A stretch of DNA of 64,000 bases, taken from assembly GCF_000826685.1 (NCBI RefSeq), contig NZ_JROO01000011.1:53432-117431 (forward strand). Direction: 5' to 3'. A program made the translations under genes and the position numbers. The notes below the pieces were generated by a model that saw only the letters and a program-made list of their open reading frames with translations, did not search any database and was not told the origin of the DNA. This stretch comes from Streptomonospora alba (GTDB taxonomy: Bacteria; Actinomycetota; Actinomycetes; Streptosporangiales; Streptosporangiaceae). Below, one piece after another: positions 34,255 through 42,189 of this stretch; within the stretch, counting starts at the first letter, position 1; the number at the start of each line of letters is the position of its first letter.

Positions 34255-34344
34255 GCCTGATGCTCGGGGGCCCGTACGGGGTCCGCCGGCGCGCGGCGCG
34301 CACGGACCTTCCGTGGACCCGCGACACGCGGGATTAAGTATTTG

Positions 34345-34369
34345 CTTATATAAGTACCGGCTGTATATT
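34345..34369 (+). promoter_or_regulatory. ArsR gene promoter with palindromic operator
   Basis: CTTATATAAG (34345-34354) is a perfect palindrome flanked by TAAGTA direct repeats (34335-34340 and 34351-34356). TATATT at 34364-34369 is a -10 box 6 bases before ATG 34376. This A/T-rich island stands out from its surroundings and suggests autoregulation. Confidence 0.55.
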
Positions 34370-34375
34370 GGTGGA

Positions 34376-34747
34376 ATGAACGCGTTCGACGTGCTCGGCG
34401 ACCCGGTTCGCCGCCGGATCCTCGAACTGCTCGCGGACGGGGAGTCGACTTCCGGAGCGGTGAGCGCGGTCGTCAGCGAGGAGTTCGGGATCAGCCAGCC
34501 CGCCGTCTCCCAGCACCTCAAGGTGCTGCGCGAAACCGGCTTCGCCACCGTGCGCCCCGAGGGGGCGCGGCGGCTGTACGCGGTCAACCCCGAACCCCTG
34601 CGCGACATCGACGTATGGCTCGACCGGTTCCGGCGCTTCTGGGAGCCCCGGCTGGAGGCCCTGGCCACCGAGCTGGCCCGGGGCAGGCGCGAGCGCCGCG
34701 CACACGAAGGCGGCGGGGGAACGGACGGGCCCGACCGGGGCGAGTGA
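34376..34747 (+). CDS. ArsR-family transcriptional regulator
   Basis: The 123-residue protein is a winged-helix repressor (VLGDPVRRRILELLADGES at the start, FGISQPAVSQHLKVLRETGF as recognition helix). No metal-binding Cys pair is visible, which fits the SdpR-like branch that is usually paired with an SRPBCC protein. The paired SRPBCC gene follows 30 bp later. The start is ATG 34376 just after a -10 box, so the transcript is likely leaderless. Confidence 0.85.
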   Translation: MNAFDVLGDPVRRRILELLADGESTSGAVSAVVSEEFGISQPAVSQHLKVLRETGFATVRPEGARRLYAVNPEPLRDIDVWLDRFRRFWEPRLEALATELARGRRERRAHEGGGGTDGPDRGE

Positions 34748-34777
34748 CCACCACCGAGGCTCAACGAGGAGACCACC

Positions 34778-35425
34778 GTGATCGACGTCAACCACCAGAT
34801 CAGCGCCGTACGGCGGCGTCTGGGCACCCGCACACTCGACGCCGGCGAGGCGCGCGTGATGACCATCGGCCAGACCTACGATTCGCCGGTAGAGGACGTC
34901 TGGGACGCCGTCACCAACCCCGAGCGCATCCCGCGCTGGTTCCTGCCGGTCTCGGGCGACCTGAGCGAAGGCGGCCGCTACCAGCTGGAGGGCAACGCGG
35001 GCGGCACCATCAGCAGTTGCGACCCGCCCACGTCCTTCACCGCGACCTGGGAGTTCGGCGGTCAGGTCAGTTGGATCGAGGTGAGCCTGGCAGCCGAGCC
35101 CACCGGAACCCGTCTGGAGCTGGTGCACATCGCCCACGTCGACGACGAACTGTGGGATCGGTTCGGCCCGGGCGCCGTGGGCGTCGGCTGGGACATGGCC
35201 TTGATGGGCCTGGCCGAGCACCTGGCCAGCGGCGCGGCCGCCGACCCCGCCGAAGTCGAGAGCTGGATGGCCTCCGACGAGGGCCGGAGTTTCGTCGAGC
35301 TGAGCAGCGAGCGGTGGCGCCGGGCCAGCGTGGAGTTCGGCACCGACGAGGAGGCGGCCCGCGCCGCAGCCGAGCGCACCACGGCCTTCTACACCGGTGC
35401 GGAGGAGCCCGAGGGCCAAGGCTGA
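34778..35425 (+). CDS. SRPBCC (AHSA1-type) protein
   Basis: The 215-residue protein contains the START-like AHSA1 fold (TYDSPVEDVWDAVTNPERIPRWFLPVSGDLSEGGRY near residues 30-65; GTRLELVHIAHVDD near 110). Such proteins bind hydrophobic ligands; the exact role is unknown. It is cotranscribed with the ArsR-family gene, a common actinobacterial pair in which the regulator responds to a ligand or stress. ACGAGGAG precedes GTG 34778. Confidence 0.8.
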   Translation: MIDVNHQISAVRRRLGTRTLDAGEARVMTIGQTYDSPVEDVWDAVTNPERIPRWFLPVSGDLSEGGRYQLEGNAGGTISSCDPPTSFTATWEFGGQVSWIEVSLAAEPTGTRLELVHIAHVDDELWDRFGPGAVGVGWDMALMGLAEHLASGAAADPAEVESWMASDEGRSFVELSSERWRRASVEFGTDEEAARAAAERTTAFYTGAEEPEGQG

Positions 35426-35457
35426 AGCGCCCCCGGCCCGGCGGCCGATTCAGCCCC

Positions 35458-35492
35458 GGGGCGCCGGGCCGAGTCCTCCGGTCCGGCGCCCC
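35458..35492. terminator. Bidirectional terminator between SRPBCC and ABC exporter genes
   Basis: A 10-bp perfect stem (35458-35467 with 35483-35492) lies between the convergent gene ends. Confidence 0.6.
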
Positions 35493-35499
35493 GTGCGGT

Positions 35500-37410
35500 T
35501 CAGTGCGCCCCCGCGGCGGAGGCGGGAGAGACCTGGTCCGGCGCACCGTCTCCGGCGGCGAACTGCGTCCGGTGCAGGACCTCATAGCGCCCGCCGGCGG
35601 CCAGCAGCTCCTCGTGCGTGCCGCGCTCGACGATCCGTCCCTCCTCGACGACCAGGATCACATCGGCGGCGCGCACGGTGGAGAGCCGGTGGGCGATGAC
35701 CACCGCGGTGCGGCCCTCCAGCGCCTCGGCCAGCGCCTCCTGCACCGCCGCCTCGGAGGTGGAGTCCAAGTGGGCCGTCGCCTCGTCCAGGATCACCACG
35801 CGCGGCCGTGCCAGCAGCAGCCGCGCCACGGTCAGCCGCTGGCGCTCGCCGCCGGAGACCCGGTAGCCCCGTTCGCCCACCACGGTGTCCAGCCCTTCGG
35901 GAAGGGAGGCGACCAGGCCGTCCAACCGGGCCCGTCGCAGCGCGTCCCACAGCTCGTCCTCGCCGGCCTCGGGGCGGGCCAGCAGCAGGTTGGCGCGCAC
36001 GGTGTCGTGGAAGAGGTGGCCGTCTTGGGTGACCATGCCCATGGAGGCGCGCAGCGACTCCGCGGACAGGTCGCGCACGTCGGTGCCGCTCAGCCGCACC
36101 GCGCCGGCGTCGACGTCGTACAGGCGCGGCAGCAACGAGGCGATGGTGGACTTGCCCGCGCCCGAGGAGCCCACCAGCGCCACCGTCTGGCCCGGTTCGG
36201 CGCGGAAGGACACCTGGTGCAGCACCTGCTTACCGGCAGCGGTGTCCAAGGCGGCGATCTCCTCCAGCGAGGCCAGCGAAACCTTGTCGGCGCTGGGGTA
36301 GGTGAAGTCCACCCTGTCGAACTCCACGGAGACCGGGCCCTCGGGAACCGGGACGGCGTCGGTGCGCTCGGCGATGAGCGGCTCCAGGTCGAGCACCTCG
36401 AAGACCCGCTCGAAGCTGACCACCGCGCTCATCACCTCCATCCGGGCCCCGGCCAGCTCGGTCAGCGGGGCGTACAGCCGGGTCAGCAGCATCGCCAGCG
36501 CCACCACGGCGCCGGCCTCCAGCGTGCCGCTCAGCGCCAGGAATCCCCCGATCCCGTAGACGACGGCCAGCGCCAGCGCCGACACCAGTGTCAGCGCGGT
36601 CATGAAGGTCGTCTGCACCATCGCGGTGCGCACCCCGATGTCGCGCACCCGGCGCGCCCGGGCGCGGAACTCGACCGATTCCTGCTCGGGGCGGCCGAAC
36701 AGCTTGATCAGCACGGCTCCGCCCGCCGAGAACCGCTCGGTCATGCGGGTGCCCATGGCCGCGTTGTGGTCCGCGGCCTCGCGCTCCAGGCGGGCCAGCC
36801 GACCCCCCATGCGCCGCGCCGGAACGACGAACAGCGGGAGCAGGAGCAGCGAGGCCAGTGTGACCTGCCACGACAGGGCGAACATGGCCACCAGGGTCAG
36901 CACCAGCGTCACCAGGTTGCCCACCACGCCCGAAAGAGTGTCGGAGAAGGCGCGCTGGGCGCCGATGACGTCGTTGTTCAACCGGCTGACCAGCGCACCG
37001 GTGCGGGTGCGGGTGAAGAAGGCCACCGGCATGCGCTGCACGTGGTCGTAGACGGCAGAGCGCAGGTCCAGGATCAGTCCTTCGCCGATCCGGGACGAGA
37101 ACCAGCGGGTGAGCAGCCCCAGCCCTGCCTCGGCCAGGGCGATGGCCGCGATCAGCGCCGCGAGCCGCAGCACCCGGTCCAGGGGTTGGGCGCCGACGAT
37201 CGCGTCGACGATGCGCCCTGCCAGCAGCGGCGTGGCCACCGCCAGCGCAGCGGTGACGCTGCTGAGTACGACGAACGCGATCAGCGCGCGCTTATGCGGC
37301 CGGGCGAAGCGGCCGATGCGCCGCAGCGTGGCCGCGGAGAACGGCCGGCGGTCGTCGGGTGCGTGCATGGCGTGGTACATCGAGTTCCACGCGGTGACCT
37401 CCATACTCAT
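35500..37410 (-). CDS. ABC exporter, fused membrane and ATPase domains (SoxR-box controlled)
   Basis: The 636-residue half-transporter has a six-helix membrane domain (residues about 45-330) and an ATPase domain with Walker A GSSGAGKST near 420, signature VSGGERQR near 525, Walker B VVILDEATAHLD near 548 and the switch AHRLS. It probably exports a small toxic compound. The promoter carries a perfect SoxR box between -35 and -10, so expression should be induced by redox-active compounds. SoxR-controlled ABC transporters are known in Streptomyces. ATG 37410 is preferred over an upstream in-frame codon by position relative to GGACGGGA. Confidence 0.85.
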   Translation of the reverse strand: MSMEVTAWNSMYHAMHAPDDRRPFSAATLRRIGRFARPHKRALIAFVVLSSVTAALAVATPLLAGRIVDAIVGAQPLDRVLRLAALIAAIALAEAGLGLLTRWFSSRIGEGLILDLRSAVYDHVQRMPVAFFTRTRTGALVSRLNNDVIGAQRAFSDTLSGVVGNLVTLVLTLVAMFALSWQVTLASLLLLPLFVVPARRMGGRLARLEREAADHNAAMGTRMTERFSAGGAVLIKLFGRPEQESVEFRARARRVRDIGVRTAMVQTTFMTALTLVSALALAVVYGIGGFLALSGTLEAGAVVALAMLLTRLYAPLTELAGARMEVMSAVVSFERVFEVLDLEPLIAERTDAVPVPEGPVSVEFDRVDFTYPSADKVSLASLEEIAALDTAAGKQVLHQVSFRAEPGQTVALVGSSGAGKSTIASLLPRLYDVDAGAVRLSGTDVRDLSAESLRASMGMVTQDGHLFHDTVRANLLLARPEAGEDELWDALRRARLDGLVASLPEGLDTVVGERGYRVSGGERQRLTVARLLLARPRVVILDEATAHLDSTSEAAVQEALAEALEGRTAVVIAHRLSTVRAADVILVVEEGRIVERGTHEELLAAGGRYEVLHRTQFAAGDGAPDQVSPASAAGAH

Positions 37411-37492
37411 GCGGATCCCGTCCTGTCTGTGCTCGGCGGCGTCGGACCCCGCCTGAGCGGCCGCTGCCACTCCCGCTCCGACGGCACGGCCG

Positions 37493-37523
37493 ACCCTAGA
37501 TCCTCAAGTTAACTTGAGGTCAA
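37493..37523 (-). promoter_or_regulatory. SoxR-type promoter with perfect SoxR box
   Basis: CCTCAAGTTAACTTGAGG at 37502-37519 is an 18-bp perfect palindrome identical to the classical SoxR site. On the minus strand it lies between TTGACC (37523-37518) and TAGGGT (37498-37493), 19 bp apart, the over-long spacer that MerR-family activators untwist. It drives the ABC exporter. Confidence 0.9.
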
Positions 37524-37703
37524 TCGCCGGGAAGCCGGGAAGGCCGCCCCGCGGCGGGCAGGACGCGGCCGCCGGGCACGCGTCCGTGCCGAGGGCCGAC
37601 CGGCCTCTACGGGCGGGGGGCCGAGCATTCGGCGGGGCGCGCCGCGGGTGCGCCGGGCCCGCGTCGCTCCCGCCGCGGGCGCCGGATCGCTACGCTGAGC
37701 CTG

Positions 37704-38204
37704 ATGCGGCTGCTGATCATCTCGGACACGCACATCCCGCGCCGGGCACGGGAGCTGCCCGCCGCCGTCCGCGACGAAGTCGAGCGGGCCGACGTGGTCG
37801 TGCACGCCGGCGACTGGGTCGACCTCGCCTCCCTGGAGGACCTGCGGGCGCGGTCGCACCGGCTCGTGGGCGTCTACGGCAACAACGACGGCCCCGAGCT
37901 GCGTGAGCGGCTGCCCGAGATCGCCCGGGTGACGCTTGAGGGCGTGCGCCTGGCCGTCGTGCACGAGACCGGGCAGGCCAAGGGCCGCGAGAAGCGCTGC
38001 GCCGAGCGCTTCGGCGACGCCGACGTGCTGGTGTTCGGCCACTCGCACATTCCGTGGGACACGACCGCACCCGGCGGGCTGCGCCTGCTCAACCCGGGCT
38101 CGCCCACCGACCGCCGCCGTCAGCCCCACCACACCTACATGACCGCGGCCGCGGCCGACGCGCGGCTGAGCGACGTGCGCCTGCACCGCATCGGCCCGGC
38201 CTGA
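37704..38204 (+). CDS. YfcE-type metallophosphoesterase
   Basis: The 166-residue enzyme has the calcineurin-like metal motifs: ISDTH near residue 6, HAGDWVD near 35, YGNND near 58 and FGHSHIP near 112. Such small enzymes hydrolyse phosphodiesters; physiological substrates are rarely known. TACGCT stands 7 bases before ATG 37704, so the message is probably leaderless. It is divergent from the SoxR-controlled exporter, but the SoxR promoter faces the other way. Confidence 0.85.
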   Translation: MRLLIISDTHIPRRARELPAAVRDEVERADVVVHAGDWVDLASLEDLRARSHRLVGVYGNNDGPELRERLPEIARVTLEGVRLAVVHETGQAKGREKRCAERFGDADVLVFGHSHIPWDTTAPGGLRLLNPGSPTDRRRQPHHTYMTAAAADARLSDVRLHRIGPA

Positions 38205-38453
38205 AGCACGGTGTCGGCGGAGCGCCTGCCAGGGGCGCGAAGGGTCGCGCTCCTGCCGAGGTCGGCGCGGTGCCGCGGCGGGTACCACCACACCGTGGCC
38301 CGCCGGAGCGCGGCGGAGGATCGCGCGTGAAAACCCGCCGCGACGGCGATGAGTCCCGCGGCCGACCGCCGTCTACCGTGCAGCACCGCTCGATTCGGCG
38401 GCGCCTCAGGAAGCGGAACCGATCACGGGACCGCACGGCGGAAGGAGCGCGAC

Positions 38454-38933
38454 GTGCAGAAGATCATGACCCATCTGTGGTTCGACGACCAGGCCGAAGA
38501 GGCCGCCCGGTTCTACACCTCGATCTTCGCGGACTCGCGGATCGTGGACGTCACCGACTACGGCCGCAAGGCGCCCGGCACCGACGTGACGGTGCTGACG
38601 GTGACCTTCGAGCTGGCGGGCCAGCGCTACATCGCCCTCAACGCCGGGCCCGCCTTCACCTTCACCGAGGCGGTCTCGCTCTATGTGGACTGCGCCGACC
38701 AGGAGGAGGTCGACTACTACTGGGCGCGGCTGCTGGAAGGCGGCGGCGAGGAGGTCCAGTGCGGGTGGCTCAAGGACCGCTACGGGCTGTCCTGGCAGGT
38801 GGTGCCGCGCACGTTCACCGAGCTGATGGCCGACCCCGACCCCGAACGGGCCGGGCGGGCCTTCGAGGCGATGATGGGCATGGTCAAGCCCGACGTCGCG
38901 AAGCTGGTCGCCGCCGCCGACGGCGCCTCCTGA
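38454..38933 (+). CDS. VOC-superfamily (PhnB/3-demethylubiquinone-like) protein
   Basis: The 159-residue protein starts KIMTHLWFDDQAEEAARFYTSIF and contains LYVDCADQEEVDYYW and CGWLKDRYGLSWQVVP, the signatures of the 3-dmu-9_3-mt/PhnB branch of the vicinal oxygen chelate fold. The enzymatic role is unknown; the family name reflects homology only. GTG 38454 is chosen because GAAGGAG lies 6 bases upstream. Confidence 0.8.
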   Translation: MQKIMTHLWFDDQAEEAARFYTSIFADSRIVDVTDYGRKAPGTDVTVLTVTFELAGQRYIALNAGPAFTFTEAVSLYVDCADQEEVDYYWARLLEGGGEEVQCGWLKDRYGLSWQVVPRTFTELMADPDPERAGRAFEAMMGMVKPDVAKLVAAADGAS

Positions 38934-39057
38934 CCGCACGACGCCCCGGCTGCGCCGGCGCGGCGCCGCTACGCGCCGGTTGGACGGGCCCCGACCGGGG
39001 TAGGCGCCCGCGCGGAGCGACGCGTGGACGACGACCGCGATCCGGCGCGGTTGAGGG

Positions 39058-40347
39058 GTGCCAACATTGATCGAGCTGGTCCTGGCCTTTGCGGTGGTGC
39101 TGTTCGCAGCCGTGCTGGTTTCGGGAATCGCGCACCGGACGGTGCTCTCCACCGCCGCGCTGTTCCTCGTCGCCGGGTTCGTGCTCGGGCAGGGCGTGCT
39201 GGGGGTGGTGCCGCTGACGGGCGGCACCGACTCCGTGCGGCTGCTTGCCGAGGGCGCGCTGTTCGCCGTGCTGTTCACCGACGGCATGCGCCTGGACGTC
39301 AAGGACCTGCGGGCCCACTGGCGGCTGCCCGCCCGCGCCCTCGGGCTGGGCATGCCCGTCACCTTCGCGCTGATCGCGCTGCTGGCCCGCTACCTGGCCG
39401 GGCTGGAGTGGCCGGAGGCGCTGCTGATCGCGGCGGTGCTCTCGCCGACCGACCCGGTCTTCGCCGCCGCTCTGGTCGCCCGCAAGCGCGTGCCCTACCG
39501 GCTCCGCCACCTGCTCAACGTGGAGTCCGGGCTCAACGACGGGATCGCGCTTCCCGTGGTGGTCGTGCTGCTCGCGCTGGCCGCCGACCAGCCGCCGCAC
39601 CCGGCGCTGCTGGCGGGCGAGCTCGGGCTGGGCGTGCTGGTGGGCGTCGGCGTCGCCTTGGGCGGGATCCTGCTGGAGCGGCTGCCCTGGCTGACGGCGA
39701 CCACCCGCTACGAACCGCTGGGCGCATTCGCCATCGGCCTGGCCATCCTGGCCCTGTGCCAGCTCACCCACGCCAACATGTTCCTCGCGGCCTTCACCGC
39801 CGGAGTCACCATCGCGACGGCGAGCCCGGAGATGCGCACGGCTTTCGACAGGTTCGGCGAATCGATCGCCGAACTGCTCAAGCTCGCCGCCCTGCTGGCG
39901 TTCGGCGCGCTGATGTCGCCCTCCTTCCTCGCCGAGATCCCGCTGAGCGGATGGATCTTCGCGTTCCTGGTCCTGCTGGTGGCCCGCCCCGCCGCGCTGG
40001 CGGCGGCGATGATCGGGTCGCAACTGGACGTGCGGGAGCGGACCGCGATCGCCTGGTTCGGCCCCAAGGGGTTCGCCTCGGTGGTCTACGGCCTGCTCGT
40101 GCTGGAGTCGGACCTGGCCCGCAGCGACGAGCTGTTCCACCTGGCGGCCCTGGCCATCGTCCTCTCGATCCTGGCGCACTCCTCCACCGACATCCTCGTC
40201 GCCGGCCGCTTCCCCCGCGACGGCGAGCAGCCCTCGTCCGATGACGGAGGGCCAAGCGAACCGGAGGGCGCATCCACCCCGGAGGGCCCACCGCCGGACA
40301 CGTCCGCAGGCGAGGACCCGCAAGCCGGGGGCCCGCACTCCCGCTGA
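39058..40347 (+). CDS. NhaP-type sodium/proton antiporter
   Basis: The 429-residue inner-membrane protein has about twelve helices and CPA1 motifs: LFTDGMRLDVKDLR, AVLSPTDPVFAAAL and VESGLNDGIALPVVV, the last holding the ion-binding Asp. It exchanges Na+ or K+ for H+. The cytoplasmic C-terminus is short, acidic and Pro-rich. GTG 39058 and TTG 39067 are possible starts. A 69-bp palindromic repeat follows 37 bases after the stop and may act as terminator. Confidence 0.85.
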   Translation: MPTLIELVLAFAVVLFAAVLVSGIAHRTVLSTAALFLVAGFVLGQGVLGVVPLTGGTDSVRLLAEGALFAVLFTDGMRLDVKDLRAHWRLPARALGLGMPVTFALIALLARYLAGLEWPEALLIAAVLSPTDPVFAAALVARKRVPYRLRHLLNVESGLNDGIALPVVVVLLALAADQPPHPALLAGELGLGVLVGVGVALGGILLERLPWLTATTRYEPLGAFAIGLAILALCQLTHANMFLAAFTAGVTIATASPEMRTAFDRFGESIAELLKLAALLAFGALMSPSFLAEIPLSGWIFAFLVLLVARPAALAAAMIGSQLDVRERTAIAWFGPKGFASVVYGLLVLESDLARSDELFHLAALAIVLSILAHSSTDILVAGRFPRDGEQPSSDDGGPSEPEGASTPEGPPPDTSAGEDPQAGGPHSR

Positions 40348-40383
40348 GAGCTCCCAAGACGGACACAGACCGGCCCCCCTTTT

Positions 40384-40452
40384 CGCCGTTGATCTTGTAC
40401 CTACGGTGAGTGACAGCGATTTCCCGGGACGGTGGGTACAAGATCAACGGCG
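40384..40452. repeat. 69-bp palindromic element, copy 1
   Basis: CGCCGTTGATCTTGTACC (40384-40401) and its exact reverse complement (40435-40452) flank a 33-base centre. The whole element recurs identically 694 bp downstream. It may be a REP/MITE-like repeat that forms a long hairpin. Confidence 0.85.
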
Positions 40453-40665
40453 GCGCGCCCCGCGCCCCGACGCCCCCCGGGCCGTCCCTACCGTCGCCGC
40501 CTCGTCGGGGGCCCGGCCGTCTGCCCGCCGGAACCAGTGGACGCATGCCCGAGCCACCGAGCCACCCGCCGTCTTCGCTGCCCGGGCGCACCCCCCACCC
40601 CTTGCGACTCGCGATGTATACGGATGTGCTCTTACCGGCGGATGCCCGGGCGCCCGGGACCGCTC

Positions 40666-40671
40666 TAGCGT
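40666..40671 (+). promoter_or_regulatory. -10 box of the small membrane protein gene
   Basis: TAGCGT ends 7 bases before ATG 40679 and no Shine-Dalgarno is present, so the transcript is likely leaderless. The preceding 210 bases after the palindromic repeat hold nothing else I can identify. Confidence 0.4.
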
Positions 40672-40678
40672 CGAGGCC

Positions 40679-41086
40679 ATGGACTTCAAACGACTCCAGT
40701 GGCCGCTCGTGGTGGGCCTGGGTGCCCTGGCTCTGGTCCGGCCGCTGCTGAACATCGTCACCGAGCAGGTGGAAGGGGTGGACGTCGCCGCGCCGATTCT
40801 CGCGACGATCGGGGTTTCGCTGGTGTGGATCGCGGCGGTGGGGCTGTTCCGCGTCGGCCAGCCGGTGCTGACCCTGGTCTGTGCGGGCCTGGTCTCCGCC
40901 GTGCTGTCGATCGTGCTCAGCGGCGTCCTGTCGGTCACGCTCGTCGGCGAGTTGCAGGGGCCGCTGGCGCGGCCGATCGCGATCGTGCCCGTGCTGCTGA
41001 TCAACGCGGTGTGGGGTGCGCTGGCGGGCGCGCTCGCCCTCGGCCTGCAGCGCCTCCGCGCAGATCGACGCCCCTTTCGCCGTTGA
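40679..41086 (+). CDS. Small four-helix membrane protein, unknown
   Basis: The 135-residue product has four predicted transmembrane helices (WPLVVGLGALALVRPLLNIV, APILATIGVSLVWIAAVGLF, LTLVCAGLVSAVLSIVL, PIAIVPVLLINAVWGALAGAL) and a short basic tail. I do not recognise the family. The gene lies between two copies of a 69-bp palindrome, and its last codons, CGC CGT TGA, are supplied by the second copy. It therefore depends on that repeat for its stop codon. Confidence 0.7.
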   Translation: MDFKRLQWPLVVGLGALALVRPLLNIVTEQVEGVDVAAPILATIGVSLVWIAAVGLFRVGQPVLTLVCAGLVSAVLSIVLSGVLSVTLVGELQGPLARPIAIVPVLLINAVWGALAGALALGLQRLRADRRPFRR

Positions 41087-41146
41087 TCTTGTACCTACGG
41101 TGAGTGACAGCGATTTCCCGGGACGGTGGGTACAAGATCAACGGCG
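41078..41146. repeat. 69-bp palindromic element, copy 2
   Basis: This copy is identical to 40384-40452 over all 69 bases, including the 33-base centre, and overlaps the 3' end of the membrane protein gene. The flanking bases on both sides are also similar (CCCTTT before, GCGCGC after). Confidence 0.85.
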
Positions 41147-41269
41147 GCGCGCTCCGTACCCCGCCCGTCGGCCGGCGGACCGGGGCGGGCGAGAATGCTC
41201 CCGGAGCGGCGCGCCGGAGGGTCGGCCGCCGGGACGGCAGCAGGTGCCGAGCCGAAGCGGAGGCGGCGG

Positions 41270-42130
41270 ATGAGCGAGGATGTGGACCGCAGCGCGGCAG
41301 CGGGTGAACACGCGGACCGGCGGGAGGCCGCCGGGGACGGTGCGGACGGTGCGGACGGCGGCCCCGAGCTGCTGGTGTCCCAGCGCGGCGGCGTGCTGAG
41401 CGTGACCTTCAACCGCCCCGCTCGACGCAACGCCATGACCTGGGCGATGTACGAAGGGCTGGCGCACGCCTGTGAACGGGCCGACGCCGACGAGGACGTG
41501 CGCGCCCTGCTGCTCACCGGAGCCGGGGACGCCGCGTTCGTGGCCGGTACCGACATCGGCCAGTTCGCCGAATTCACCGACGGCGCCGACGGCGTCGACT
41601 ACGAGCGGCGCATGGGCGCCGTCATCGACCGCCTCGCCGCGGTGCGGGTACCCACGCTCGCGGCAGTGCGCGGCTACTGCGTGGGCGGTGGGCTGATCAT
41701 CGCCGCGGCATGCGACCTGCGTATCGCCGCGCCCTCGGCCCGGTTCGGCGTGCCCATCGCGCGCACGCTCGGCAACTGCCTGGCGATGCCCACCTACGCG
41801 CTGCTCGTGGACCACCTCGGGCCCGCGCGCACGCTGGACCTGCTGCTGACAGCGCGCATGCTCACCGCCGACGAGGCGCACGGGGTCGGTTTCGTCACCC
41901 GCCTTGCGACGGAGGAGGGCCTCGACGCCGAAGCGGCGGCCCTGACCGACCGCCTCGCCGAGCACGCGCCGCTGAGCATGTGGGCCGCCAAGGAGTCGGT
42001 GCGCCGCCTGCGCAACGCGAACCTGCCCGAGGACCGCGACATCATCGAACGGGCGTACGGCAGCGAGGACTTCCGCAACGCGGTCGCCGCCTTCGCCGGT
42101 AAGACCACCCCCACCTGGCAGGGGCGTTGA
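41270..42130 (+). CDS. Enoyl-CoA hydratase/isomerase family protein
   Basis: The 286-residue crotonase-fold protein shows the CoA-binding FNRPARRNAMTWAMYEGL near residue 48, AFVAGTDIGQF near 90 (oxyanion hole) and GYCVGGGLIIAAACDLRIA near 133. The catalytic Glu positions of true hydratases are not clear (GNCLAMPTYALL lies where one is expected), so it may be a different crotonase activity. The N-terminal 35 residues are an acidic extension. The amidase gene follows closely on the same strand. Confidence 0.8.
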   Translation: MSEDVDRSAAAGEHADRREAAGDGADGADGGPELLVSQRGGVLSVTFNRPARRNAMTWAMYEGLAHACERADADEDVRALLLTGAGDAAFVAGTDIGQFAEFTDGADGVDYERRMGAVIDRLAAVRVPTLAAVRGYCVGGGLIIAAACDLRIAAPSARFGVPIARTLGNCLAMPTYALLVDHLGPARTLDLLLTARMLTADEAHGVGFVTRLATEEGLDAEAAALTDRLAEHAPLSMWAAKESVRRLRNANLPEDRDIIERAYGSEDFRNAVAAFAGKTTPTWQGR

Positions 42131-42189
42131 AGGCGCGCGAGCCCGCCCCTGCGCACGGTTCCCCTTCGCCCGATGGGCAGAATCGTCCT

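Noticed and set aside
37502..37519. The SoxR box as a regulator site for the phosphoesterase at 37704
   Set aside because: The -35/-10 pair flanking the box reads on the minus strand toward the exporter, and the phosphoesterase has its own -10 box at 37691-37696.
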